Below are positions 26,857 through 35,294 of a DNA stretch of 64,000 nt, in pieces. Positions within the stretch are counted from its first letter, which is position 1. Each line of letters opens with the position of its first letter. The position numbers and the translations under genes are program-made. Source of the DNA: Acidovorax sp. sic0104 (GTDB lineage: Bacteria > Pseudomonadota > Gammaproteobacteria > Burkholderiales > Burkholderiaceae_C); the NCBI RefSeq assembly GCF_019219095.1, contig NZ_JAHUWH010000010.1, positions 1 through 64,000 on the forward strand, given 5' to 3'. Below the pieces are notes generated by a model. It searched no databases. It was not told where the DNA came from and saw only the letters and a list, made by a program, of their open reading frames with translations.

Positions 26857-26908
26857 GGCAGAACGGAGGGTAGGTGGCCAGGTGATTTTTCGCGTGAGAT
26901 GGCGAGAT

Positions 26909-27406
26909 TCAGTCGATAGGCGGCTTCTTCAGGATGCTGATCTTGCCGTCCGGTTCCAGAAAGGCACATTGCATGGCCTGCAGCTCGCAGTCAGACTCGC
27001 GCAGAGCCTGGTGCAGATCGGACTCTGGTACATGTTGCTTGCGCAACATCTGGCGGAAGATGTGGCCGTCCTTGCCGATGAGCACAGGCTCGCCCTCCAG
27101 CACCGCATGTACTGCGCCGCTGCGCGCCGTGACCATGCCCACCACCAGGTTCAAGCCGATGAGGGTAGCCGCGCTGAGCAGGCCTGCGCCGAGGGAGTCA
27201 TCTCCGCCGGACAGTGCATTGGAGACCGATTCGCTCAGCAGCATGACTACCAGCAGATCAAACGGCGTGAACTGACCAACCGTGCGCCGGCCAGAAACAC
27301 GAATGAGGACCAGCAGCAGTGCGTACACAACTGTGGTCCTCACCAGGAGTTCCCACCAGGGCAGTGTTAATTGCCACACCGGGCCTCCCTCAATGTGATG
27401 GATCAA
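26909..27406 (-). CDS. DUF421 (YetF-type) membrane protein
   Basis: The 165-residue protein has about three membrane helices (about 18-38, 46-62, 72-92) containing RVSGRRTVGQFTPFDLLVVMLLSESVSNAL, the DUF421 hallmark, and a C-terminal soluble domain (GEPVLIGKDGHIFRQMLRKQHVPESDLHQALRE in pieces). Family members affect spore or envelope properties in Bacillus; the role here is unknown. The hemerythrin gene lies immediately upstream, 8 bases away. Confidence 0.87.
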   Translation of the reverse strand: MIHHIEGGPVWQLTLPWWELLVRTTVVYALLLVLIRVSGRRTVGQFTPFDLLVVMLLSESVSNALSGGDDSLGAGLLSAATLIGLNLVVGMVTARSGAVHAVLEGEPVLIGKDGHIFRQMLRKQHVPESDLHQALRESDCELQAMQCAFLEPDGKISILKKPPID

Positions 27407-27414
27407 TACCGCGT

Positions 27415-27903
27415 CTAGGCCACCGTCAACTGCTCGTCCAGCAGTTCCTGTTTACGCGCTTCGACCTCGTCGCGCATCGCGACCAAATCCAGCTTTTTGG
27501 CGGCGCGAGCCTTGGGAAAGATCTCGTTGCGTTCTTCCTTGACGTGGTGGTCGATGTATTCGCCCAGGACCTTGACTTTCGCATCGAAGTCTTCGTCAGC
27601 AGCGTCCGCCGCTTCGATCTGAGCAATAAGGTCCTTGGCCGTCTGATGTTCCACCTCGGCCTCCGCTATCAAGTCGGTCTCACGTATCGCAGCGCGCAAG
27701 GCGGGGTAGAAGATTTCCTCTTCAACCTGGGCATGTACTGTCAACTCAATGCAGATTTCGCGCGCAAGTTCGAGGCGCTGTTGAGCAGCGCTTCGGGCGC
27801 GAGATTCACACAAGGATTCGAACTCCTTGAACATATTCTTGACCGCCTTGTGGTCGGCATCGAGAAGGTCGCACACGTCTTTCTGGCGTTGGCTGGAAGG
27901 CAT
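27415..27903 (-). CDS. Hemerythrin HHE domain protein
   Basis: The 162-residue four-helix protein has the di-iron ligand pattern of hemerythrins: H18 (DADHKAVKNMF), H57 with E61 (HAQVEEEIFYP), EVEHQTAKDL, and HHVKEERNEIFP. It probably binds oxygen or nitric oxide, or responds to redox stress. It is the first gene of a three-gene minus-strand run with DUF421 and the isochorismatase-like gene. Confidence 0.9.
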   Translation of the reverse strand: MPSSQRQKDVCDLLDADHKAVKNMFKEFESLCESRARSAAQQRLELAREICIELTVHAQVEEEIFYPALRAAIRETDLIAEAEVEHQTAKDLIAQIEAADAADEDFDAKVKVLGEYIDHHVKEERNEIFPKARAAKKLDLVAMRDEVEARKQELLDEQLTVA

Positions 27904-28081
27904 GAAGGTATTCCTGAAAAGTTGATTGAGATGCCATCCAATGTTCAGAATGCCCCCTATGCGCTGATGTAGGCGCAGGCCAGGTCACGGCGTCGGATCG
28001 CCCTGGCTCTGACCACATCAGTGGTCTTGCGAGTGAAGCTCGTCGCGGTTAGATGTTTCTGGTGCCGCCGTGGCCGGTGTC

Positions 28082-28189
28082 GGCGTGCCAGGGGCCGAAA
28101 GCTCCATGCTCAAGATCCTTGGCACCGAGATCCGCCAGGAGAGTTTGTCGTTCCGCTTCACATGCCGGCTCCAAAGAGGTCCCGGCTAA
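28082..28189 (+). pseudogene. Acyl-CoA dehydrogenase C-terminal remnant
   Basis: The plus-strand frame ending at TAA 28187 contains GVPGAESSMLKILGTEIRQE, the conserved segment of acyl-CoA dehydrogenases shortly before their C-terminus (G-PEAS-LK-GTE-Q). Only about 20 codons match; both sides run into unrelated sequence, so this is a short relic of a deleted gene. Nothing else is recognisable in the 27904-28226 stretch. Confidence 0.5.
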
Positions 28190-28226
28190 CATCCCGTGAT
28201 TTCGTTTCCAAGTGGGACAGGATTTA

Positions 28227-28802
28227 ATGAGCAGACGTGATCTCACCTTTTGCGCGGCCACCCGCACAGCAGCCCACCGCGCCGCAGCTGTCGTCATCGC
28301 GGGCGCGGTGGCTGCCTGCATGCTGGCGATGGCCCCACTGTCGGCGATGGCCCAGGACCTTAAGATCGGCTACGTGAATGTCGATCGCCTGATGCGCGAA
28401 TCGCTCCCCGCCCGAGCTATAGATGCCCGGTTGGCAGCCGAATTCAGTCAGCGGGAGAAGGACTTGGACGAGCAGGAAGCCCGCCTCAAGGCCGCCGCGG
28501 AAGAGCTGGACAAAGTCGCACCCACGCTGGGCGAGCAAGAGCGCGCCCGTAGGCAGCGCGAGTTGATCGATCAGGAGCGCAACTTGATGCGCACGCGCCG
28601 TGAGTTCAATGAACAGGTAGCTCTGCGGCGCGACGAGGAACTGGCCGGGCTCGAAGTGCTCGCCCACAGAGCGATCCGTCAGATCTTTAAGGAGGAGAAG
28701 TACGACCTGATCTTGCGCGAGGCCGTTCTGGCCGGGCCCAATGTGGACATCACCGACAAGGCGATCAAGGCGCTGGCGACGGAGGCTTCCCGAGCCCGCT
28801 GA
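28227..28802 (+). CDS. OmpH/Skp-family periplasmic protein
   Basis: From ATG 28227 the 191-residue protein has a long N-terminal export signal (about 1-43, ending SAMA), then DLKIGYVNVDRLMRES, the typical Skp/OmpH opening. A charged coiled coil follows (about 70-145), and the C-terminus is of the YDLILREAVLAGPNVDITDKAI type. Skp is a periplasmic chaperone for outer-membrane proteins. This is an extra copy away from the usual bamA-lpxD locus, so a specialised client is possible. Confidence 0.88.
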   Translation: MSRRDLTFCAATRTAAHRAAAVVIAGAVAACMLAMAPLSAMAQDLKIGYVNVDRLMRESLPARAIDARLAAEFSQREKDLDEQEARLKAAAEELDKVAPTLGEQERARRQRELIDQERNLMRTRREFNEQVALRRDEELAGLEVLAHRAIRQIFKEEKYDLILREAVLAGPNVDITDKAIKALATEASRAR

Positions 28803-28804
28803 CA

Positions 28805-28903
28805 ATGGATCGCCGGTCAGACGACCCGTTTGAACGTGATGCCTTGTTCGCCGATCTGTGGCCTGCGCGCGGGGCGGGATCTTCGAGTGACCTATTGGAC
28901 TGA
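28805..28903 (+). CDS. Possible 32-residue small protein
   Basis: ATG two bases after the OmpH-like stop opens a 32-residue acidic frame with ordinary composition (DPFERDALFADLWPARG). It could be translated by coupling with the gene before it. There is no family, and its size makes chance a real possibility. Confidence 0.22.
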   Translation: MDRRSDDPFERDALFADLWPARGAGSSSDLLD

Positions 28904-29042
28904 CGCCTTTGTGGCTCACGACCAACACGCATCACAGCCAGCTGCAATCGGAGCATCGGACATGTCCGACTTGCGAGCGCCCGTTGAGCACGTACCCTAC
29001 AGTGATGATGGCCATGAACATTGCGGCCTCTCTGCGCCGCAC

Positions 29043-29228
29043 TCAGGATCGCGAAGGCTTGCCCGTTGGGCCTGCATCGCCCATGTCCACCTCCGATGAC
29101 TTTCGACCGGGGTATTGGATCTCCGGCTGCTGCTCCGTAGGCTGCGGCGGCAAAGGCTCGGGCTGCGGTGCGGCAGGCGCTTTGGGTACATCAGTAGGCG
29201 TTGGCGGGTCTTTCGGATCGGTGGCCAT
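29043..29228 (-). CDS. Proline-rich small protein, 61 residues
   Basis: The start is ATG 29228, chosen because AAGGAG lies 6 bases ahead; an ATG 6 bases earlier would touch that site. The product is rich in Pro, Gln, Glu and Thr (TPTDVPKAPAAPQPEP) with a charged tail and no hydrophobic segment, so probably disordered. Function unknown; it lies in the small-protein run. Confidence 0.6.
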   Translation of the reverse strand: MATDPKDPPTPTDVPKAPAAPQPEPLPPQPTEQQPEIQYPGRKSSEVDMGDAGPTGKPSRS

Positions 29229-29368
29229 GGTCATCTCCTTGTGAAAGACCATTTGGCGTGGCGCGTATGGTTGCGCGCGTAGGCCTTGACCCCAACGTAG
29301 TCCTGCAAGAATCAATGGGCGCAAAGCGCTGCCTGATGCGAAAAATCACCCTGTACGTAATGGTGCGC

Positions 29369-29623
29369 TTACGCAAGTGATCCCATCATGGAATCTGGCT
29401 CCCCTTTGAGCACATCCGCCAACAGCACCATCAGCAGCCGTTCGCGCATCTGGTCCTCGCTGTCGGAAATCTCCAGCGATACGGCCGTCATGGGGCCACG
29501 TCGCACTTCAAGAGGGACGCCCTCAAAATTGGTGTCAACTTCCTGCATTCGGTGAGCGAGTGAACCGATGCGCGCGAAAGCAGCATCGTCCACCGTCTCT
29601 GCAACGGTGATGGTGATAGACAT
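29369..29623 (-). CDS. Hypothetical protein, 84 residues
   Basis: From ATG 29623 (MSITITVAETVDDAAF) the product looks like a compact alpha/beta domain: strand SITITVAE, helix around ARIGSLAHRM, strand TAVSLEISD, and a C-terminal helix RERLLMVLLADVL. No family is recognised. A purine-rich site precedes the start. It belongs to the stress-like small-gene neighbourhood. Confidence 0.6.
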   Translation of the reverse strand: MSITITVAETVDDAAFARIGSLAHRMQEVDTNFEGVPLEVRRGPMTAVSLEISDSEDQMRERLLMVLLADVLKGEPDSMMGSLA

Positions 29624-29790
29624 GTCAGACCCTGGGGGCGGAGTTGCTGCAAATACAGCGATGAGACCCAGCTCCAACGGTCATCAACACTGCACCTACC
29701 TTGCACCTATTCCGGCAACATGGGAGTAAGCATTTGTCGGGACATCCGTCGCTGCCTATCACTGCTCTGCGTTTGAAAAGGGCAAAACCC

Positions 29791-29818
29791 AAAAAAAGCC
29801 CGCATCGAAGGCGGGCTT
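29791..29818 (-). terminator. Strong rho-independent terminator on the minus strand
   Basis: GCCCGC and GCGGGC pair around a 7-base loop and are followed on the minus strand by seven T. The 29624-30081 stretch around it has no gene. The nearest minus-strand gene upstream starts beyond 31 kb and is not continuous with it, so the transcript it ends is unknown and could be a small RNA. Confidence 0.65.
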
Positions 29819-30081
29819 GAACTTGCGTTGAGCAAGAGGGGAGGGTCTGCCGCCCAGAGGAAAGGCGGCACACAGACCTTAAAGCTCGCCCGGCGGCCTC
29901 ATTCGTAGGACAAAGCGCCAAAGAAACGCGCCGGGGGCAGACCAACCGCTTGCGCGCCAGCTGGGGGGGACTCAGATCCTATCCATCTAGACACAAACGC
30001 ACGATAGGGCAGTTTCCTACAAGGGACCTGCGGCACAAAGCGAAGAATCACATGCTCACTGACCTTTGTAAGGAGGTAGCC

Positions 30082-30300
30082 GTGCCATACGAATATTTGC
30101 GGGAGATAGCCCAAACCCGCTTGCCGATCACTGTCGATGATGAAGCCAGTATCGACAAGCTGCGGGTCTTGCGTGCAGCAGATCTGGTATCGGTGATGCT
30201 GCCACATCCACAGTCCGGCATACACCATGCCCGTGTACTGGCGATCACCTCCAAAGGGCGTGAAGTGCTGGCCACCGATCAAGAGCCATTGCTTCCGTAG
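30082..30300 (+). CDS. Hypothetical protein, 72 residues
   Basis: GTG 30082 follows a perfect AAGGAGG with 6-base spacing, which decides this start over ATG 30052. The product (VPYEYLREIAQTRLPITVDD and so on) looks like a small winged-helix-type fold: two helices, then a beta hairpin ending VLAITSKGREVL. That pattern resembles wing segments of DNA-binding proteins, but no family is assigned. It converges on the diheme cytochrome gene. Confidence 0.62.
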   Translation: MPYEYLREIAQTRLPITVDDEASIDKLRVLRAADLVSVMLPHPQSGIHHARVLAITSKGREVLATDQEPLLP

Positions 30301-30374
30301 TGCGCATGGTGCAGAACGATGGATGGTTCTGGCCCTGCTTTCACCGCCAGCCACGGTGCAGCCGCGGAGCATCC

Positions 30375-31283
30375 TCAGTGCAGCGACAGCAAATAGGCCG
30401 CCATATCGTGCGCATCCTGCGGCGCTACACCCAACTCAGGCATGGCAGTGCCGGGCTTGACCCGCTGCGTGTGCATGAGCCATTGCACCAGGTTCTCCTG
30501 CGAAGTGGGCAGAGTCCCTGCAATGAGCGTGCGGCGCGCAAAGCCATCGAGCGGCGGCCCCACAAAGGCCTTTGTTCCCGTGACGCCGGGGATGCTGTGG
30601 CAGGCCGTGCAGGCGTGCTGGTGAAGCGCTTGCCGGCCACGCTGCACGTCTGGTCTGCGCGCGAGGGCAGGTTCGGCGGAGTAGCCAGGGGGGAACGGGG
30701 AGTGTGCGGCGGACAGCGCAGGCTTGCCACAGCGCGCAGCGCCTACGAGCTGGGCATCAGCCCGTTGCTGCCATTGGTCGTAGGCCTCTGCATTGAGCTC
30801 GGGCAAGTGCTGAAGGAACGCGACCACGTCCCAGAGATCACCGTCAGTCAGATGGTGCTCCCAGGCCGGCATGCCCGTCATCTTGAGCCCATGGCGAACG
30901 ACCCAGTACAACTCGCGCGGTCGCCAATGTTGCCGAGCGTCTACCAGAGGACCTGGCAACGGTTGCATACTTTGCCCAATGTCGCTCTGGGCCACCCCAG
31001 GAGCGCCGTGGCACTGTACGCACTTGTCCCTAAAACATGCAGCACCGCGCAGCGCCATGCGTTCGTCGACGAGTGCAGGTGCATGTATGTCCCGTGCCCG
31101 AACGCGCACGGACTGCCGCATCGCGGTCTCCAGCGTCGAGTGGGTGAACTGCCAGTGCTGACGCGTTGCCGCTACGTCATACAGCCCACCGTAGACCACC
31201 AGCGCACCACCCACCAGTGCAGCCAGGACAAGACCTGCGGCCGTGGCAGCAATGATGGGCAGCGTCTTGGCAAAGGAGGGCAT
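30375..31283 (-). CDS. Membrane-anchored diheme cytochrome c
   Basis: The 302-residue protein has an N-terminal membrane anchor (about 9-31) and two class I cytochrome c domains with heme sites CVQCH (88-92) and CTACH (225-229); methionine ligands are likely in KMTGMPAW and KPGTAMPELG. It should carry electrons in the periplasm. It is transcribed divergently from the caa3 oxidase operon with a 50-base gap, so a shared control region and a role as electron donor to that oxidase are likely. Confidence 0.9.
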   Translation of the reverse strand: MPSFAKTLPIIAATAAGLVLAALVGGALVVYGGLYDVAATRQHWQFTHSTLETAMRQSVRVRARDIHAPALVDERMALRGAACFRDKCVQCHGAPGVAQSDIGQSMQPLPGPLVDARQHWRPRELYWVVRHGLKMTGMPAWEHHLTDGDLWDVVAFLQHLPELNAEAYDQWQQRADAQLVGAARCGKPALSAAHSPFPPGYSAEPALARRPDVQRGRQALHQHACTACHSIPGVTGTKAFVGPPLDGFARRTLIAGTLPTSQENLVQWLMHTQRVKPGTAMPELGVAPQDAHDMAAYLLSLH

Positions 31284-31333
31284 CTATTCGCATTCTGGTC
31301 CCCTGGCAATCCCCTTCGCGTCGGAAAGCGCCG

Positions 31334-31732
31334 ATGAATTCCCCCGACATGCTTGGTCCGTCTCCCCTGCGCCGCCTAGCTGTAAAGGTCTGCGTGCCGG
31401 CCTGGGCGCTGCTTGCGGGGCCTGCGTATGCTGAAGGAGGCATTCAAGACAGCCAGCAGGTTCAGCGAGGCCGGGCCCTGCTCGCCCAGTACCAATGCGG
31501 CGCCTGCCATACCATCCCTGGAGTACCCGCTGCGCGGGGTGAGTTCGCCCAGACTCTTCGGGGTTGGGGCCAGCGCAGCTATATCGCAGGTCGTTTGCCC
31601 AATCGGCCGGAACTGTTGGCGCGCTGGATTGCCGAGCCTCAGGCGCTGGTGCCTGGCACTGCCATGCCATCGATGGGTGTGTCCGCTTCCGACGCGCAGG
31701 CGATGGCAGCCTATCTTTTTACACTGCGATGA
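31334..31732 (+). CDS. Periplasmic monoheme cytochrome c
   Basis: The 132-residue cytochrome has a signal peptide (about 1-33, ending AYA), heme site CGACH (55-59) and a methionine-ligand region PGTAMPSMGV near the C-terminus. Its stop overlaps the coxB start (ATGA), so it is the first gene of the oxidase operon and probably a dedicated donor or accessory subunit. Confidence 0.9.
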   Translation: MNSPDMLGPSPLRRLAVKVCVPAWALLAGPAYAEGGIQDSQQVQRGRALLAQYQCGACHTIPGVPAARGEFAQTLRGWGQRSYIAGRLPNRPELLARWIAEPQALVPGTAMPSMGVSASDAQAMAAYLFTLR

Positions 31733-32658
31733 GTATGGGCGGTGTATTGCAGGCAGTGGGCGACCCGGCAAGCGCCATCAGCACCGTGACTTGGGTGTTG
31801 CTAGTCGGCGGGTTTCTCATCTTTGCAGCGGTGATGGGTCTGCTCGGGTGGACGCTGCGGAGAGACGCCTCGCGCCGTGATGTCCATGGGGCTGTATGGA
31901 TCTGGGGCGCGGGCGTAGCTTTTCCGGCTGTCGTGCTTGCGACGCTGTTCGTGTGGTCCATGCCATTCACTCCTCCCTGGAAGCCCAGACCCCCTGCAGG
32001 CGCCTTGATCGTGAGCGTGAAGGCCCACATGTGGTGGTGGGAGGTGCGCTATCGCGATCCCGTGACAGGCGCCGACATCACTACGGCCAATGAGATCCGC
32101 ATTCCCGTAGGCAGGCCGGTGTACCTGGCGCTCACCAGCGCCGACGTGATCCACAACTTCTGGGTGCCCCAGCTGGCGGGCAAGATGGACATGCTGCCAG
32201 GCCGTATGCAGCACCTGCTGGTGCATACCCGCGAACCTGGGGTATGGCGCGGGCAGTGTGCGGAGTTCTGTGGAGAGCAGCATGCACAGATGGCGTTGCA
32301 TGTGGTGGGCCTGGAAGCCCGCGCCTTCGATGCGTGGCTGGCTGCGCAGGCGCAGCCGGCGGCACCCGCGGCATCGGCCGTGCTGGCCCAGGGCCGGGCC
32401 GCCTTTCTCGCCCAGCGTTGCGACGCCTGCCACACCGTGCGCGGCGCGGGCGCCGCCGGGATCCTGGGGCCCGACCTGACCCACGTCGGCAGCCGCCTGC
32501 ACCTGGGCGCAGGCACCCTGAACAACACCCAGCAGGCGCGGGAGCGCTGGCTCGCGCACATTCAACAGGTCAAGCCGGGCGCGCGCATGCCGTCGTACGA
32601 CCGGCTGGACACTCCGACCCTGGAGGCTATTGCCGCATGGCTGGGCTCGCTGCAATGA
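31729..32658 (+). CDS. coxB: Cytochrome c oxidase subunit II with fused cytochrome c (caa3 type)
   Basis: The start ATG 31729 overlaps the previous stop; the long upstream extension is an artefact. The 309-residue protein has two membrane helices (about 20-42 and 56-77) and a CuA domain with all ligands (H142, C177, E179, C181, H185, M188). A C-terminal cytochrome c domain has heme site CDACH (231-235). This marks a caa3-type oxidase that takes electrons through its own heme. No export signal cleavage site of the usual subunit II type is obvious. Confidence 0.94.
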   Translation: MSMGGVLQAVGDPASAISTVTWVLLVGGFLIFAAVMGLLGWTLRRDASRRDVHGAVWIWGAGVAFPAVVLATLFVWSMPFTPPWKPRPPAGALIVSVKAHMWWWEVRYRDPVTGADITTANEIRIPVGRPVYLALTSADVIHNFWVPQLAGKMDMLPGRMQHLLVHTREPGVWRGQCAEFCGEQHAQMALHVVGLEARAFDAWLAAQAQPAAPAASAVLAQGRAAFLAQRCDACHTVRGAGAAGILGPDLTHVGSRLHLGAGTLNNTQQARERWLAHIQQVKPGARMPSYDRLDTPTLEAIAAWLGSLQ

Positions 32659-35192
32659 CCGACATCCCCTCACCCCCCCGGCCGGCGCCCGACGGCCTGC
32701 CCAACACCCTGCCTCGCCCCGACGGCGAGCTGGAGGCCCTGCAGCGCGCCTGGGCGCCACCCACCGGATGGCGCAGGCTGTCTGCCGTGAACAACAGCCA
32801 GATCGGCGTGTACTACCTGGCCACGGCGCTGCTGTTTTTCGTGCTGGCGGGCGCCCTGGCTCTGGTCATCCGCCTGCAACTGGCGCTGCCCGGCGGCACG
32901 GTGGTGGAAGCGGGCACCTATAACCAGCTCTTCACCATGCATGGCTCGGTGATGATGTTCCTGTTCGCCGTGCCCGTGGTCGAAGCCGTGGCGGTCTGGC
33001 TGCTACCCAACATGCTGGGGGCGCGCGACCTGCCTTTTCCGCGCCTGTCGGCTTATGCGTTCTGGGCCTATGCCTTCGGCGGCATCGCGTTCTTTTGCAC
33101 CATCTTCTTCGGGGCCTCGCCCGACGGAGGCTGGTTCATGTATCCGCCGCTCACGGGCAAGGAGTTCTCGCCGGGCATCGGCGCGGATTGGTGGCTGCTG
33201 GGCATCGGCTTCATCGAGATCTCGGCCATCGCGGGCGCGATCGAGCTGATCATCGGCATCCTGTTCACGCGCGCTCCCGGCATGACGCTGGCCAGGATGC
33301 CGCTGTTGGCCTGGGCTGTTCTGGTGGCCGCGCTCATGGTGATCTTCGCCTTTCCGGCGCTGATTGCCGGCACCCTGCTGCTGGAGCTGGAGCGGGCTTT
33401 CGACTGGCCGTTCTTCATCCCCGCGCGCGGGGGCGATCCGCTGCTGTGGCAGCACCTGTTCTGGTTCTTCGGCCATCCGGAGGTGTACATCATCTTCCTG
33501 CCCGCCGCCGGCATGGTGTCGATGATGGTGCCGGTGATGGCGGGCACGTCGCTCGTGGGCTACCGCGCCATTGTCTGGGCGCTGGTGGCGGTGGGAGCCA
33601 TCAGCTTTCTGCTGTGGATGCACCACATGTTCACCGCAGGACTGGGTCCGCTGGCGCTGCACATCACCTCCATCGCGAGCTTCGCCGTGTCGATACCCAG
33701 TGCCGTGCAGGTGTTCGCCTGGATTGCCACCTTCTGGCGGGGCCGCGTGGGCATGACGGCGCCGTCGCTGTTCCTGCTGGGGTTTCACTTCGTCTTCGTG
33801 CTCGGCGGCCTCACCGGCGTGATGCTGGCAGTGCTGCCGTTCGACTGGCAGGCGCACGACACCTACTTCGTCGTGGCGCACCTGCACTATGTGCTAGTGG
33901 GCGGCCTGGTGTTCCCGCTGTTCGCGGCGATCTACTACTGGGCGCCGCTCTACAACGGGCACCGCCTGTCCGAGCGCGCAGGCCGCTGGAGCTTCGGCCT
34001 GATGTTCGGAGGCTTCAACCTGGCGTTCTTTCCGATGCACATCGCCGGCATGGCCGGCATGCCGCGCCGCGTGTACACCTATGCGGCCGGACTGGACTGG
34101 ACACTTTGGAACCTGCTGTCCACCATAGGCGCGTTCGTGTTCGCGGCGGGCGTCCTGCTGTGCCTGGCCGATCTGGTCCGCACGTTGGCGCGCCCGCAGC
34201 GCGAGCATGGCGACCCCTGGCATGCCGACTCGCTCGAATGGCTGCCCCAGGGCGACTACGGAGTGCGCAGCATTCCGCAGGTGGCCTCGCGCGAACCGCT
34301 GTGGACCCGCCCTTCGCTGCCGCAGGAAGTGGCCGCCGGCCGCCACTGGCTGCCCGGCACCGTGTTCGGCGGGCGGGAGACCCTCATCACGAGCCCGGGG
34401 CAGGCGCGGGTGCGGCACTTGCTGCGCCTGCCGGGCGACGGCTGGTCGCCCTTCATCGCGGCGGGCGGAACCGCAGGGTTCTTCCTGCTACTGACCGTGG
34501 CCTGGGTCGTGCCCGCGATCATCTCCGGCGTAGTTTCAGTGGGCGCGATGCTCGTTTGGCTCTGGGGGGCGGACCGCGCGCCTCCCCAGCAGTTGGCAGC
34601 CATCGGTGACGGTGTCAGCGTCCCCACATCGGCCACGGGCCGCGCCTCGCACTCCTGGTGGGCGATGGTGATCCTGCTCGCGGTAGACGCCACGGTCTTC
34701 GCGTCGTTCGCTTTTGCACACATCCACGTGTCGATGGCACTGGATGTCTGCCCGCCGCCCGGCGCGAGGCTGCCCGCCGGCGGTGCCTGGAGCGGCGCAC
34801 TGCTGCTGGCCGCGTCCGCCCTCATGGCCTGGGCCGTGCGCGGCCTGCACCGCCACCGGCCAGGCCAGCTGCGGCTGGCGGTCTTGCTGGCCCTGGCCTG
34901 CGCAGTGGGTGCCACGGGCCTCGACCTGTTCACCCACCTGCAGGCGGGCCTGTCACCGCGCGCTAACGCCTGGAGCGCCACTGTGGCCGCGCTGCTGGCA
35001 TGGCAATGCTTTCACAGCCTGGTGCTGGTGGTAATGGGCTGCTACGTGCTGGCCCGCTCCTTCACAGGCATGCTGCACAGCGAGGCCCGCGCCACGCTCG
35101 ACAACACCGCCCTGATGTGGCACAGCACGGTCGCCCAGGCTCTGGCCGGGATGGCGCTGGTGCGCTGGCTTCCGTCGTGGATGGGCGCCTGA
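32655..35192 (+). CDS. ctaD: Cytochrome c oxidase subunits I and III, fused
   Basis: The start ATG 32655 overlaps the coxB stop. The 845-residue protein has subunit I (about 40-515) and a divergent subunit III-like region (about 560-845). Metal ligands are complete: H96 and H411 for heme a, H409 for heme a3, H274, H323 and H324 for CuB, with Y278 cross-link and E276 in FGHPEVYI. Two proton-path features are unusual. The K-channel Ser/Thr-x-x-Lys motif reads S-A-V-Q (Q352 where lysine is expected). The D-channel asparagine pair after D125 reads S-A. Heme and copper insertion genes are not nearby. Confidence 0.93.
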   Translation: MTDIPSPPRPAPDGLPNTLPRPDGELEALQRAWAPPTGWRRLSAVNNSQIGVYYLATALLFFVLAGALALVIRLQLALPGGTVVEAGTYNQLFTMHGSVMMFLFAVPVVEAVAVWLLPNMLGARDLPFPRLSAYAFWAYAFGGIAFFCTIFFGASPDGGWFMYPPLTGKEFSPGIGADWWLLGIGFIEISAIAGAIELIIGILFTRAPGMTLARMPLLAWAVLVAALMVIFAFPALIAGTLLLELERAFDWPFFIPARGGDPLLWQHLFWFFGHPEVYIIFLPAAGMVSMMVPVMAGTSLVGYRAIVWALVAVGAISFLLWMHHMFTAGLGPLALHITSIASFAVSIPSAVQVFAWIATFWRGRVGMTAPSLFLLGFHFVFVLGGLTGVMLAVLPFDWQAHDTYFVVAHLHYVLVGGLVFPLFAAIYYWAPLYNGHRLSERAGRWSFGLMFGGFNLAFFPMHIAGMAGMPRRVYTYAAGLDWTLWNLLSTIGAFVFAAGVLLCLADLVRTLARPQREHGDPWHADSLEWLPQGDYGVRSIPQVASREPLWTRPSLPQEVAAGRHWLPGTVFGGRETLITSPGQARVRHLLRLPGDGWSPFIAAGGTAGFFLLLTVAWVVPAIISGVVSVGAMLVWLWGADRAPPQQLAAIGDGVSVPTSATGRASHSWWAMVILLAVDATVFASFAFAHIHVSMALDVCPPPGARLPAGGAWSGALLLAASALMAWAVRGLHRHRPGQLRLAVLLALACAVGATGLDLFTHLQAGLSPRANAWSATVAALLAWQCFHSLVLVVMGCYVLARSFTGMLHSEARATLDNTALMWHSTVAQALAGMALVRWLPSWMGA

Positions 35193-35294
35193 CCCCAGTA
35201 AGGGGCCGGGCAGGCCAGTGGTGGTCCGCACGTTCGGCAAGACTGGCGATGTTTGCCTACATGCGCCGGGCGCCGGCAATCCCAATACTGCGCC

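Noticed and set aside
28909..29244. Plus-strand frame with CPTC motif after the Skp-like gene
   Set aside because: Its start is TTG without a ribosome site, and its second half is antisense to the proline-rich gene at 29043-29228.
29899..30372. 157-codon minus-strand frame that could feed the terminator at 29791
   Set aside because: It is antisense to the 72-residue gene with a perfect ribosome site, and its composition (Cys, Trp, His, Arg-rich) is not protein-like.
32244..32654. N-terminal extension of the oxidase subunit I frame into coxB
   Set aside because: The extension is out-of-frame coxB sequence; the ATG overlapping the coxB stop matches the family start.
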